NCBI GenBank assembly: GCA_002503825.1
Contig: DASP01000014.1
Location: 124,001 to 188,000 of the forward strand
Length of the DNA stretch: 64,000 nucleotides
Direction: 5' to 3'
Source of the DNA: Methanoregulaceae archaeon UBA467
GTDB lineage: Archaea > Halobacteriota > Methanomicrobia > Methanomicrobiales > Methanospirillaceae
Shown: piece after piece, positions 36,539 through 45,307 of the stretch
Numbering within the stretch: position 1 is the stretch's first letter
How the letters are laid out: the number at the start of each line of letters is the position of its first letter
Notes under the pieces: model-generated
The model's input: only the letters and a program-made list of their open reading frames with translations
Database searches by the model: none
What the model was told of the DNA's origin: nothing
Translations under genes and position numbers: made by a program

Positions 36539-36582
36539 AGTCACTGAACCGCCGCCGGGGCGCCCTTCGGGGGCGGCGGCGT
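36539..36582 (+). repeat. GC-rich hairpin repeat, copy 2
   Basis: This repeats the unit at 26111-26150: AGTCACTGAACCGCCGCCG followed by CGCCCTTCGGGGGCGGCGG. The stem is longer here, with CGCCGCC pairing with GGCGGCG around a TTCG-capped core. It sits 29 bases before a full terminal-inverted-repeat element. The gap 36258-36930 also holds the hyuA promoter side and no gene. Confidence 0.7.
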
Positions 36583-36610
36583 GTATCTATATTTCTTATT
36601 TATAAGGTTC

Positions 36611-36871
36611 TGTTGAAATCCTCATTTTGATAAAACCTGATTGTTCTATTTCTCTGACAGGAGGGGTTGCACCCCTCCCTGCCCCACCCCGCTACGTGAT
36701 TGTCTGTAGGCAGGGTTGATTGGGATTCAGTTATTTTTCAAAAAGAACTAAGCACGGTCCATATCGCATTGTGGGGAGGACGCACCATACGGCGGGGCAT
36801 CAGCCCCGGGAGTGTCGTGATGAGGAGTGCAGCGAAAGTGGAATATTGAGAGAGTGGGAAGTATGTCAACA
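36611..36871 (+). repeat. Terminal-inverted-repeat element, copy 4
   Basis: A 261-bp full copy starting TGTTGAAATCCTCAT and ending GTATGTCAACA; nine of the eleven terminal positions pair. It has the C-rich block GCACCCCTCCCTGCCCC, a GGGGCATCAGCCCCGGG dyad and GTGTCGTGATGAGGAG. It contains no coding frame of interest. Confidence 0.85.
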
Positions 36872-36930
36872 GGACCCATTATTATGAAAATTTCTGTAAC
36901 CACAATATAATAAAAAAACTGGATTATCCC

Positions 36931-37671
36931 CTACACTTCAATCGCCGGGGTCAGGAGATACATTATCCACCCGACATGCTCACGCCCGTACCCTGCATAT
37001 TCGTCCTGGATATGGTGGAGGTAGTCAAGTACCTCTTCCCGGTCAGGATGCCCCGGGTTCTTTTCAATCCATTGAACACATGCCTGCCAGATTCCTGTTT
37101 CATACCGGTCCCAGTCGTCCTCCGATGCCCTGACGAGGTAGGTACAATCAAATCCCGCTTCCCGTGCAAACCGGAGTTGTTCGTACTCGGTGCAGACATC
37201 GGGCCACTCCCGTGCAAACTCAGGCGGGACGCGATCATTTCTCCAGTAACGGTCACCAATCACCACCTTCCCCTTTTTGTGCACCATACCCTGCAATGCC
37301 TCGAGCGCCTGAGAAAACCCACCCCAGATAAACGATGCTCCAAGGCATACTGCACAATCGGCAGGAGATTCCGGAACGAACGTTGCCGCATCACGGCACT
37401 GGATGAAAATCCGGTTCTCAAGTCCCCGTTCCTTTATTTTTTTCCGGGCCTGATCGCAGGCTTCACTCCTGACTTCGATGCCGGTCGCTGATATCCCGAA
37501 CTCCCCGCTCCAGAGTGACAGGAGGGTGCCGTTTCCACACCCGCATTCGATAACAGAGTCCGAAGAACAAAGGCCTGCGGCTTTTCCGACGGCGATTACC
37601 TTTTCAGGCGATACCGGGTTCATGATGGGAAGCGATCCCTGTGTGATTGTGACGAGGTCGGAGAATTCCAT
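36931..37671 (-). CDS. SAM-dependent methyltransferase (class I)
   Basis: A 246-residue Rossmann-fold methyltransferase. Motif I is VIECGCGNGTLLSLW near residues 40-54, the acidic residue after strand 2 is in TGIEVRSEA, and motif IV-like VCLGASFIWGGFSQAL follows. The late part is rich in Trp and Tyr (WDRYETGIWQACVQW) and probably forms the substrate pocket. The acceptor is unknown; the family modifies small molecules. The ATG at 37671 is chosen because GGGAGGA lies 6 bases before it; the ATG two codons upstream abuts that site. Confidence 0.88.
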   Translation of the reverse strand: MEFSDLVTITQGSLPIMNPVSPEKVIAVGKAAGLCSSDSVIECGCGNGTLLSLWSGEFGISATGIEVRSEACDQARKKIKERGLENRIFIQCRDAATFVPESPADCAVCLGASFIWGGFSQALEALQGMVHKKGKVVIGDRYWRNDRVPPEFAREWPDVCTEYEQLRFAREAGFDCTYLVRASEDDWDRYETGIWQACVQWIEKNPGHPDREEVLDYLHHIQDEYAGYGREHVGWIMYLLTPAIEV

Positions 37672-38060
37672 GGTCATTCCTCCCGTTGTTATAACCCGTG
37701 AATGTATTAAGTCTGCGTGTCGGATACGGGGATGTTTATCAGAGACATCTTTTCATACAAAACGGGTTTCATAATCTGCTGTCGGTCGTCTCATTCCGGC
37801 GTTCGGCAGGTTTTCAGAACATTGTCCTTCGTCAGGAGAGAAAAACGAGGACCGATGAAAGTGCAGAATTATGCCGACGGTTCCGGGCCAGGTAAGGGAC
37901 ATCGGGTTACTCTTGATTTCTGTAAGTATTTCCTCTATAGATCGATTAACCGGGTATTTACTGCCCACGAAAGGATCGAATCAGCCGATTTTCATGGTTT
38001 GAGCGTGATCTCACTTTTCATATGTGGGTTTCATAAATTGAAAAAAAGGATTCATTGATA
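37672..38060. other. Intergenic, no convincing gene
   Basis: About 390 bp. A plus-strand frame of 113 residues (37717-38058) crosses it but has no ribosome site, no domain and an atypical composition. I treat it as chance. Confidence 0.4.
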
Positions 38061-38498
38061 TTACATTAAATGCCTGACAGAAATTATTTCTCCGGTCCTG
38101 GCATTGATTTTCACAATCCCGCCCGGTGTTCCGGGGCAAGCCCGCCAATCATCACACTCTGAATATGAGCTTATTGTGACGGTCCATACGCCCCCTAACT
38201 TTTGTACTTTTGGTGTGCCGTAGAGCTTCCCCGGAAAGCAACTCTCAGCAATATCAATAGCCTCATCACGTGAAATGTAGTTAAGGGATGATACATCCGG
38301 CTTTGAAAAATCCCATGAGTGAGAATTACCGAATATCTTTGAGAATGGTGAAGAAATCAGATCAAAAACGGAAGGGGTGGATGCACTCCGGTAACCAAAG
38401 GAACTAAGATCGGGTAACGCCTGGGCATATCCCGCGGTCAGGGTCAATGAAAGCATGAAAATTACGAAAATTTTCATGGCTTTATTTCCTTGGTTCAT
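38061..38498 (-). CDS. Exported PepSY-like protein
   Basis: A 145-residue exported protein. The signal peptide is MKIFVIFMLSLTLTAGYAQA after a short polar leader. The mature part has a linker of about 50 residues and a C-terminal PepSY-like domain: ISRDEAIDIAESCFPG, then GGVWTVTISS and GGIVKINARTGEIISVRHL. PepSY domains often inhibit proteases or occur in surface proteins. Three Cys lie in or near the domain and could form a disulfide. The ATG at 38498 is chosen because GGGGGTGAT lies 6 bases upstream. Confidence 0.78.
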   Translation of the reverse strand: MNQGNKAMKIFVIFMLSLTLTAGYAQALPDLSSFGYRSASTPSVFDLISSPFSKIFGNSHSWDFSKPDVSSLNYISRDEAIDIAESCFPGKLYGTPKVQKLGGVWTVTISSYSECDDWRACPGTPGGIVKINARTGEIISVRHLM

Positions 38499-38625
38499 TA
38501 TTATCACCCCCTTATTAAATTGTTAAAATATAAAAATTAAGGTGAACAATGAGGATACAGAGTCACACCAGTGAGTAAGTGTTTAAAAAATAGTGCCGCT
38601 GAAGGGAGAAGTCTGCCTAAAAATC

Positions 38626-38884
38626 CCGGTATACAACCCGGCGGTGTCGTATATAATGCACCACTACTTCTTTCTCCTGCTGGAGGACCTGGTAAATGAT
38701 GCGATAGTCCCCGGACCGAACCCGGTAAAAATTCTCTGCACCGCTGATTTTTACACAGTCCCGGGGGAGTGGTTCTTCGGCAAGAGATTCAACTTTTTCG
38801 AGGATATGGGGAATGAATTCACGGAGGGATTTTCCTTAAATCTTTTTCAACTCCCGTTTTGAATGTGAGAGTTAATCGGGCCAT
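38626..38884 (-). pseudogene. Frameshifted RelE/ParE-family toxin gene
   Basis: Starting at the ATG at 38884, the frame reads MARLTLTFKTGVEKDLRKIP and meets a TGA. The next frame continues without a break as REFIPHILEKVESLAEEP, SGAENFYRVRSGDYRIIYQV and VVHYIRHRRVVYRDF to a TAG near 38626. Joined, these give an 87-residue RelE-family mRNA interferase or ParE-like toxin with typical spacing and the terminal RHRxxVYR motif. A single-base indel near 38828 explains the break. No partner antitoxin gene is visible upstream, which fits a dead or abandoned toxin locus. A sequencing error cannot be excluded. Confidence 0.82.
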
Positions 38885-38929
38885 GAAGAACGGTCAGAGA
38901 CGTAATCATCTTAAGATGAATTATCCCTC

Positions 38930-39015
38930 TTATTTCTTTTTCCATCTCAATCCACCAGCCACAACTGCGAATACGAATATCCCGAGGCAGATTATCGCCG
39001 GTTGGTAACCCGGAA
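38930..39015 (-). pseudogene. C-terminal anchor fragment of a surface protein
   Basis: On the minus strand IPGYQPAIICLGIFVFAVVA followed by GGLRWKKK and a TAA is a typical archaeal surface-protein tail: a PG-type motif, one membrane helix and a basic end, as recognised by archaeosortase-like enzymes. An in-frame TGA stands just upstream and there is no start codon, so only this remnant survives. It lies next to the broken RelE gene, suggesting a decayed region from 38.5 to 39.2 kb. Confidence 0.6.
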
Positions 39016-39266
39016 TAATATAGAGTCAGTTATTCTGCAATTCCGATCATTGATCAGCAAAATCCCCGGTTCTGAAAATGAACGTAATGCAACACAGATT
39101 GCCAGGATTGAGCTTGGGTGTAATCGGGCCGGGTAATTGTTGGAGTCAGGGGGAAAATTGTCTGAGTCATTGAAATTATTTAACCGACAATCTGATTCCT
39201 GTGAAAATATAGCGAGTAGCCCTGCATAGATTATTTATTACAAGGAAATAACGGTCGATTTTCATG

Positions 39267-39767
39267 TTACGGCCCGTACCACGTTAAGATAACTTCTTTT
39301 GCTCTATCAAACCCGCTATCGATATAAATCGCACCGATAACCGCCTCAAGAGTCTCGGCAATGACATTGGATTGCTCATTGTGTTTTTGTTCCTCAGCGC
39401 CTTTACCAACCTGAATATATTTCATTAATTCAAATTTTTTCCCTAATTGCGCAAGAGATTCCCTGTTCTCAATTTCACTCTTTTTAATGGTAATCTGGCC
39501 TTTCGTGTCATACCCTTTCCGGATAAGCCAGTCGCAGAGGATTGTCTTCAGCACTGCATCGCCAAGCGTTGCAAGTGCGTCCTGATCTTCGCAGGAGTGT
39601 TTCTGCTGCCGTTTTTCATTCGAATGTGATTTATGAATCAAAGCGGTTTTAAGCAGACGTACATCCTTAAACGAATACCCGATTCGCTCCTGCAGGGTTA
39701 CGGAAAACTGCTCAAATTCAGGGTTAATAGTATCACTATTTTCAATTTTTTTGTTATTGTTCTCCAT
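39267..39767 (-). CDS. rnc: Stand-alone ribonuclease III domain protein
   Basis: A 166-residue protein with one RNase III domain and no double-stranded-RNA-binding domain. SVTLQERIGYSFKDVRLLKTALIHKS is the family N-terminus, DALATLGDAVLK is the signature helix, and AETLEAVIGAIYIDSGF is the second metal-ligand helix. Compared with the bacterial enzyme, the Glu four residues before the signature Asp is Ala, and the Asp of the second helix is Glu, so the two metal sites may be altered. RNase III is uncommon in archaea. It probably cleaves or binds structured RNA. It stands next to a decayed toxin locus and may be acquired. Confidence 0.88.
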   Translation of the reverse strand: MENNNKKIENSDTINPEFEQFSVTLQERIGYSFKDVRLLKTALIHKSHSNEKRQQKHSCEDQDALATLGDAVLKTILCDWLIRKGYDTKGQITIKKSEIENRESLAQLGKKFELMKYIQVGKGAEEQKHNEQSNVIAETLEAVIGAIYIDSGFDRAKEVILTWYGP

Positions 39768-39842
39768 TAAACATTACCGGGGGGAATAAATTGATAAATA
39801 TTCTCTTATATAAAAACGACATAATGAAAAAAATGGGTCTCA

Positions 39843-40352
39843 ATGAAACTACTCCCCATTATAATAACCATGGTGATCATCGGGGCAGTTATTCTTTTTT
39901 TCCGGGCAGCTCCGGGTATTTTCCAGATTGAAAAAATATCGGAAGATAATCTAACGCTATTACGGTGTACCGGTGACCGCTTCGCATTCATTCAGGGAAC
40001 CTATCTCAATCCCGTTACAGAAGAAGAAATCGCAGCAGAAAGGGAAGCGGTGATATTAAAAGTCAAAGATACCGACGGACACGGGTTCCTTGCCGGAGGA
40101 GACGGAGGCGGCGGGCCTGGAGAGTCACGGCTTGTTGCATGGGGATATAGCATCGATTATGATGGAGTGTCCTCAGGATTCAGTTATGCCATGGGAAACG
40201 ACGCTCCATCGAAAAACGCTCTGGAAAAGTCGAACCAGTGGTATCAGGAAAAGATCGTGAACCGGTCACTCGGAAAGAATACCACCTGTACTTCGAGGAC
40301 CGTTGTTGAACGATTTAAATTTACAGGAATGGAATTGATACGAATTACCTGA
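39843..40352 (+). CDS. Membrane-anchored exported protein, unknown
   Basis: A 169-residue protein with an N-terminal helix MKLLPIIITMVIIGAVILFF that anchors it or serves as a signal. The mature part is acidic, contains a Gly-rich stretch (GFLAGGDGGGGPGESRL) and ends in TTCTSRTVVERFKFTGMELI. No known domain is recognised. It diverges from the RNase III gene, with an AT-rich shared promoter region at 39768-39842. Confidence 0.65.
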   Translation: MKLLPIIITMVIIGAVILFFRAAPGIFQIEKISEDNLTLLRCTGDRFAFIQGTYLNPVTEEEIAAEREAVILKVKDTDGHGFLAGGDGGGGPGESRLVAWGYSIDYDGVSSGFSYAMGNDAPSKNALEKSNQWYQEKIVNRSLGKNTTCTSRTVVERFKFTGMELIRIT

Positions 40353-40500
40353 CGAATTAAGTCAGTGTCAGATACCGGATTGACGTTCTCTAGAAAATTT
40401 AAGTGACTATCGTGAGATTCAATCATGTTTATCAGCGAGCCTAGGTACGGGACTTCCATCTACCACAACAATTATTCACTATCAGGTAATCCCGAATACT

Positions 40501-40998
40501 ATGAACACCAGTACCGTGATTTCAAAATACTCCCCGCTTCTTCTCGCCGGATCTGTAATCCTTTGCCTGCTTATAGGAGCTGCAGGATCTGTTTTTACCA
40601 TCACCGGACCCGGTTCATGGTATGCCCTCCTGATAAAACCATCCTTCAACCCCCCGAACTGGATCTTCGGCCCGGTCTGGACGACGTTGTATATTCTCAT
40701 GGGCATTTCCCTCTACCTTGTCCTCAGGGAATGGAAAAAAGGGGTCGATATCCGTATTGCAGGCGGATTGTTTACAGTCCAGCTCTTCTTGAATTTCATC
40801 TGGAGTTACATGTTCTTCGGCCTGCAGTCACCGTCATCAGCATTTATCGTCATCGTACTGCTCTGGGTGGCAATTCTCGCAACAATCATTACATTTTTCC
40901 GTATCAACCGTATTTCTGCATATTTGCTTGTACCGTACATTCTCTGGGTGAGTTTTGCGAGCATCCTGAACTATTCAATTATGGTACTCAACCCATGA
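40501..40998 (+). CDS. tspO: TspO/MBR-family membrane protein
   Basis: A 165-residue five-helix membrane protein of the TspO (tryptophan-rich sensory protein) family. Hallmarks are WYALLIKPSFNPPNWIFGPV, WTTLYILMGISLYLV, QLFLNFIWSYMFFG and the final YILWVSFASILNYSIMVLN, with the conserved Trp and Asn in place. Relatives bind porphyrins and sterols and affect oxidative or metabolic stress responses; in archaea the ligand is unproven. It is probably in its own transcript. Confidence 0.93.
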   Translation: MNTSTVISKYSPLLLAGSVILCLLIGAAGSVFTITGPGSWYALLIKPSFNPPNWIFGPVWTTLYILMGISLYLVLREWKKGVDIRIAGGLFTVQLFLNFIWSYMFFGLQSPSSAFIVIVLLWVAILATIITFFRINRISAYLLVPYILWVSFASILNYSIMVLNP

Positions 40999-41091
40999 GA
41001 ATAAAATTATAAAAATTGGGATCTGAAAAATTCCTCCCACCAATCAGTATTTCTGGTGAATTATTGTCGCAAGGATTTCTACAAAGGGAAT

Positions 41092-41183
41092 CGTTGAAAC
41101 CCTCATCGTGACAAACCCGGTTCAATCCATTTCTATGGCAGGAAGTGGTTGTATCCCCCCTGCCCCATCCCGCGGTAGATGAG
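41092..41183 (+). repeat. Terminal-inverted-repeat element, truncated 5' fragment
   Basis: About 90 bp match the first third of the element: CGTTGAAACCCTCATCGTGA at the end, then TTTCTATGGCAGG and CCCCCCTGCCCCATCCCGC. Similarity stops near 41183 and no right end is found. The rest of the gap 40999-41368 has no gene. Confidence 0.65.
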
Positions 41184-41368
41184 TGGAGCTGTCATAAATA
41201 AATCCCCTTGCCACGCCGTGCCTCGGAGAGGCCCTGATGCGGGAAAACCTCGTAAAATATCGATTTTCATGGTTCCGGAGTGAACCCTATAAGTTCATGC
41301 ATATTCCAGCAGAGCCCCGGAAAACCAAAAAAATGAAAATATTTTCCAGCAACCCACAATGAAATTAT

Positions 41369-43261
41369 TCAGCCCCTCGGGAACCCTGCTTCACGGAGAC
41401 GTCCCCCAAGCTCGGTGAGCACCGCCGGATCATCAATTGTCGCAGGGACAGTGTAGGTTTCACCGTCTGCAATCTTTTTCATCGTGCTCCGCAGGATCTT
41501 CCCTGATCATGTCTTTGGCAGCCGGTTAATTATTACTACATTTTTAAAGGAGGCAATCGGCCCGATCCGCTCCCGTACCATGCCGATCAGCTCGGTTGCA
41601 ATCTTTTTGTGGTCCCTGGTAACCCCTGACTTGAGCACAACAAATCCAAGCGGTATTTCGCCTTTGACATCATCAGCGACACCGGCAACCGCACATTCCG
41701 CAACATCGGGATGGGACGCGAGAACCTCTTCCATCGCCCCTGTCGAAAGCCGGTGTCCTGCGGTATTTATGATATCATCGGTCCTCCCCATTACCCAGAG
41801 ATAGCCGTCCCTGTCAAAGAAACCTGCATCGCCGGTCAGGTAAAACCCGGGGAATGTCGTAAGGTAGGTGGAGATGTATTCCCTGTCTTTCTGCCACAGG
41901 GTGGTCAGACAGCCGGGGGGGAGGGGCAGCCTGATAACAATGTTTCCGGTCGTCCCGTATGTGACTTCAGCACCTTTTTCGTCAACGATCCTGACATCGT
42001 ACCCCGGGAGGGGCTTGGTGCAGGAACCGGGCCTGACAGGGAATTGTTCAATGCCGACCGGGTTTCCTGCAATCGCCCAGCCCGTTTCGGTCTGCCACCA
42101 GTGGTCTATGACCGGCACCTTCAGTTTTTCCTCAGCCCAGCGGAGAGTATCGGGATCACAGCGTTCGCCGGCGAGAAAAAGGGTCCGGAGCGATGAAATG
42201 TCATACTCCCTGACATAGCTCCCCCCGGGGTCTTCCCTCCGTATCGCCCGGAAGGCGGTCGGCGCCGTAAAGAGGAGGTTGACCCCGTGCTCTTCGATTA
42301 AACGCCAGAATGCTCCCGGGTTCGGAGTTCCCACCGATTTTCCTTCATACAGTACCGTGGTGCACCCGTACATCAGCGGGCCGTAGACAATGTATGAATG
42401 CCCGACGACCCACCCGATATCCGATGCCGCCCAGTAGACATCCCCGGGGCGTGCACCGTACACATTTTTCATGCTCCATTTCAGTGCGACGAGATGGCCG
42501 CCGTTATCCCTGACAACTCCTTTCGGAATACCGGTGGTCCCGGAGGTATAGAGAATATAGAGTGGATCGGTCGATGCTACCGGCACACATGCAACCGGTT
42601 TTCCCGACCTGATCCGGGACCATTCAATATCCCGTTCTTCGGTGAGAGGGGCTTTTTGCTCCTGCCGCTGCACAATGACCGAATAATCAGGAGAAGTCCC
42701 GGAGAGCGTTATTGCCTCGTCGAGAAGTGGTTTGTATGAAATTATCCGGTTCACTTCAATTCCGCATGACGCAGTCAATATCGCCCTGGGTTGTGCGTCC
42801 TTTATCCTGCTGGCCAGTTCCTTTGCAGCAAAACCCCCGAACACTACCGAATGAATCGCCCCGATACGGGCACAGGCGAGCATCCCGATGACTGCTTCGG
42901 GAATCATCGGCATGTAGATAATTACCCTGTCGCCTTTCCCGACACCAAGCTCCTGCAGCCCCCCGGCACATCTCTGCACCTCGTCAAGAAGATCGCGGTA
43001 GGAGTAGGTCCGCGTTGTCATCGTTACCGGGCTGTCATATATCAGTGCTGCCTGGTCCCCCCGGCCGGAAATAATATGCGCGTCAAGAGTATGAAAGCAC
43101 GTATTCAGAATGCCACCCGGAAACCACTTGTAAAAGGGTTCATGGGACGGGTCAAGGACTTTTTCATACTTCTTCATCCATGTGAGGGCATCTGCATCTT
43201 CTGCCCAGAATTTTTCCGGATTGGAAAGCGATTCACGGAAAATATTTTGATAATCATGCAT
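41369..43261 (-). pseudogene. Propionyl/acetyl-CoA synthetase with in-frame TGA
   Basis: The frame from the ATG at 43261 gives 584 residues of an acyl-CoA synthetase, with YTSGTTGIPKGVV for ATP binding, VIDHWWQTETGWAI of the propionyl-CoA type, and YLTGDAGFFDRDGYLWVMGR. It stops at a TGA (41507-41509) directly after RLPKT. The same frame continues to 41371 as SGKILRSTMKKIADGETYTV and ends FPRG, completing the normal family tail. The TGA replaces the Arg before Ser-Gly-Lys, the motif that holds the catalytic Lys, so the truncated product should lack adenylation activity. A CGA-to-TGA change would explain it. Read-through is possible but unproven. Confidence 0.9.
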
Positions 43262-43361
43262 TGGCCAAAAACTCCCCTATAAGAGAAAGTAATCTGGGGG
43301 GCTTTTATATTTTTGCAGTTCCGGGTTGTTGCGGGACCTTGCATGAATGATTAAAAACAGG

Positions 43362-43380
43362 ACAGTGACTGATTCACTGT
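43362..43380 (+). promoter_or_regulatory. Inverted repeat upstream of mntP
   Basis: ACAGTGA, five bases, TCACTGT: a perfect 7-bp dyad about 78 bases before the MntP start. It could be an operator for a metal-dependent repressor. The neighbouring AT-rich stretch near 43420-43440 may hold the TATA box. Confidence 0.35.
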
Positions 43381-43457
43381 ACTCACATGGCGATCAGTTG
43401 TTGAAGATGACGGAATACAAATAAAAATATTGGACTACTGCAAATAAAAAAAGACAG

Positions 43458-44021
43458 ATGGATTTTTTCCTTGTAGTCTTGATTGCCATCGGTCTTGCCA
43501 TGGACTGCTTTGCTGTTTCTATTGCTGCAGGTGCAGCAATAACTTCAGCGAAAACTAAAATGGCGCTTACTATGGCTTTATTCTTCGGCCTCTTCCAGAG
43601 CGGCATGCTCATACTCGGATGGGCAGCAGGGGTCTCATTCTATGATTTTATCTCAGGTTTTGATCACTGGATAGCATTTCTCATTCTAACCGTCATCGGG
43701 GGTAAAATGATATTTGAGGGGTTGAAAGATGAGAAGGAAAAAAGTCCCGGTTTATACACGGGGATACCGGTGTTGCTCATACTGTCAATTGCCACGAGCA
43801 TCGACGCGCTTGGGGTAGGTCTGAGTTTTGCACTTCTCAATACCGGTATACTGGCGTCTGCAACAATAATCGGGGCAGTATCATTTATTTTTTCATTCGC
43901 CGGAGTTACTTTTGGATCCCGGCTTGCCGGCATACTCGGAACCAAAGTCGAAATTATCGGAGGGCTTATCCTGATCATCATCGGGGTTCGAATTCTAATC
44001 GAACACCTGTTTCTCAACTAA
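43458..44021 (+). CDS. mntP: Manganese efflux pump MntP
   Basis: A 187-residue six-helix membrane protein of the MntP family (DUF204), which exports manganese. The paired signatures are IAIGLAMDCFAVSIAAGAA near the N-terminus and LSIATSIDALGVGLSFALL in the second half, each with the conserved Asp in a helix. The length and duplication match the family. The start is the ATG at 43458, after a long A-rich leader. A possible operator dyad lies upstream. Confidence 0.93.
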   Translation: MDFFLVVLIAIGLAMDCFAVSIAAGAAITSAKTKMALTMALFFGLFQSGMLILGWAAGVSFYDFISGFDHWIAFLILTVIGGKMIFEGLKDEKEKSPGLYTGIPVLLILSIATSIDALGVGLSFALLNTGILASATIIGAVSFIFSFAGVTFGSRLAGILGTKVEIIGGLILIIIGVRILIEHLFLN

Positions 44022-44149
44022 TGCACTCCGGATTACAGATACATGCCCCGGGATATCTGGCTGTTGGAAGGCCTGCCTGAAGATGCCTTTAAGGAAGTAT
44101 TTTTATCTGCAGCGTCTCCATAATCCCACAACCACAGACAGGTGATTTT

Positions 44150-45307
44150 ATGGCCGGTCAACCAGAACTGCGAAAATTTGTTGCTCCTGAACTCGTGTTT
44201 GGTGAAGGGGCGCGCCTTCTGGCCGGACAATACGCACGTAATTACGGCCTTTCAAGGGTCCTTGTGGTTACTGATCCCGGTGTAGAGAATGCCGGGTGGT
44301 CGGATGATGTTGTGGCAGGTCTGACCGGGTCGGGTATTGAACATGTACTATTCGACCGGGTCTCATCCAACCCGCGATCGGCAGAAGTGATGAACGGTGC
44401 AGCGACCTACCAGGAATACTGTTGTGACGGTATCGTAACGGTCGGAGGTGGGAGTTGCATCGACTGCGCGAAAGGCATCGGGATCGTTGTTTCCAATAAT
44501 AATCATATTCTTACGTTCGAAGGTGTAGACATGGTCCATATCCCGATGCCGCCGCTCATCAGCATTCCGACAACAGCGGGTTCTGCGGCAGATGTTTCCC
44601 AGTTTGCAATCATCAGCGACGAATACCGCCATGTGAAAATTGCGATAATAAGCAAGGCAACACTGCCTGATGTTTCACTTTCTGACCCTGAAACAACAAT
44701 GACCATGCCGCCAGAGCTTACTTCCTATACAGGCATGGATGTTCTCTGCCATGCAGGTGAGGCGCTCGTTTCGAATGCCAGCTCACCTTTTACCGACCTT
44801 TTTGCCATTGAGGCGATACGTCTTGTAAATACAAATCTCCTGAATGCGATCAACAATCCGGGTGATCGCACGGCACGACGTAATATGATGCTTGCAAGCT
44901 CTTATGCAGGGCTCGCATTTTCAAATGCCAGCCTCGGGCTGGTCCACGCAATGGCCCATAGTCTTGGGGGGCTTCTCGATCTCCCCCATGGGGAGTGTAA
45001 TTCACTTTTACTGGAACACGTCATCCCGTTCAATTTCAATGCAGCCCGGGACAAATACATAATGGCAGCGTCAGCATTGGGAATCAGTTCACATGAATCC
45101 GACACCGATCCCTGCTCGTCTGTGGTCAGCCGGATACATGATCTGCGGGTTTCAGCAGGGATCAGGGGTTCACTCTCTGAACTTGGTGTGACACGCGATC
45201 ATATACCGAGGCTTGCCAAAAATGCCTTGAACGACCCATGCATTATCACCAATCCCCGTATACCCAAATTGCACGAGATCGAGGAGTTATATGTCTCATC
45301 CCTCTGA
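44150..45307 (+). CDS. Iron-containing alcohol dehydrogenase
   Basis: A 385-residue group III (iron-dependent) alcohol dehydrogenase. The NAD(P) loop is IVTVGGGSCIDCAKGIGI. Metal ligands are in TGMDVLCHAGEALV (Asp and His), GLVHAMAHSLGGLLDLPHGE (two His) and neighbouring residues. The family oxidises alcohols or reduces aldehydes; the substrate is not evident. Its last 17 bases overlap the start of the following PAS gene, so the two are translationally coupled. Confidence 0.93.
   Translation: MAGQPELRKFVAPELVFGEGARLLAGQYARNYGLSRVLVVTDPGVENAGWSDDVVAGLTGSGIEHVLFDRVSSNPRSAEVMNGAATYQEYCCDGIVTVGGGSCIDCAKGIGIVVSNNNHILTFEGVDMVHIPMPPLISIPTTAGSAADVSQFAIISDEYRHVKIAIISKATLPDVSLSDPETTMTMPPELTSYTGMDVLCHAGEALVSNASSPFTDLFAIEAIRLVNTNLLNAINNPGDRTARRNMMLASSYAGLAFSNASLGLVHAMAHSLGGLLDLPHGECNSLLLEHVIPFNFNAARDKYIMAASALGISSHESDTDPCSSVVSRIHDLRVSAGIRGSLSELGVTRDHIPRLAKNALNDPCIITNPRIPKLHEIEELYVSSL

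Noticed and set aside
40425..41012. A 195-codon frame overlapping the TspO gene
   Set aside because: TspO signatures are clear in the other frame; this frame is Pro/Arg/His-rich and has no start signal.
41507..41509. TGA as a selenocysteine codon in the acyl-CoA synthetase
   Set aside because: The family has Arg there, selenocysteine would have no role in this motif, and I know of no selenocysteine use in Methanomicrobiales; loss of function, sequencing error or read-through are more likely.
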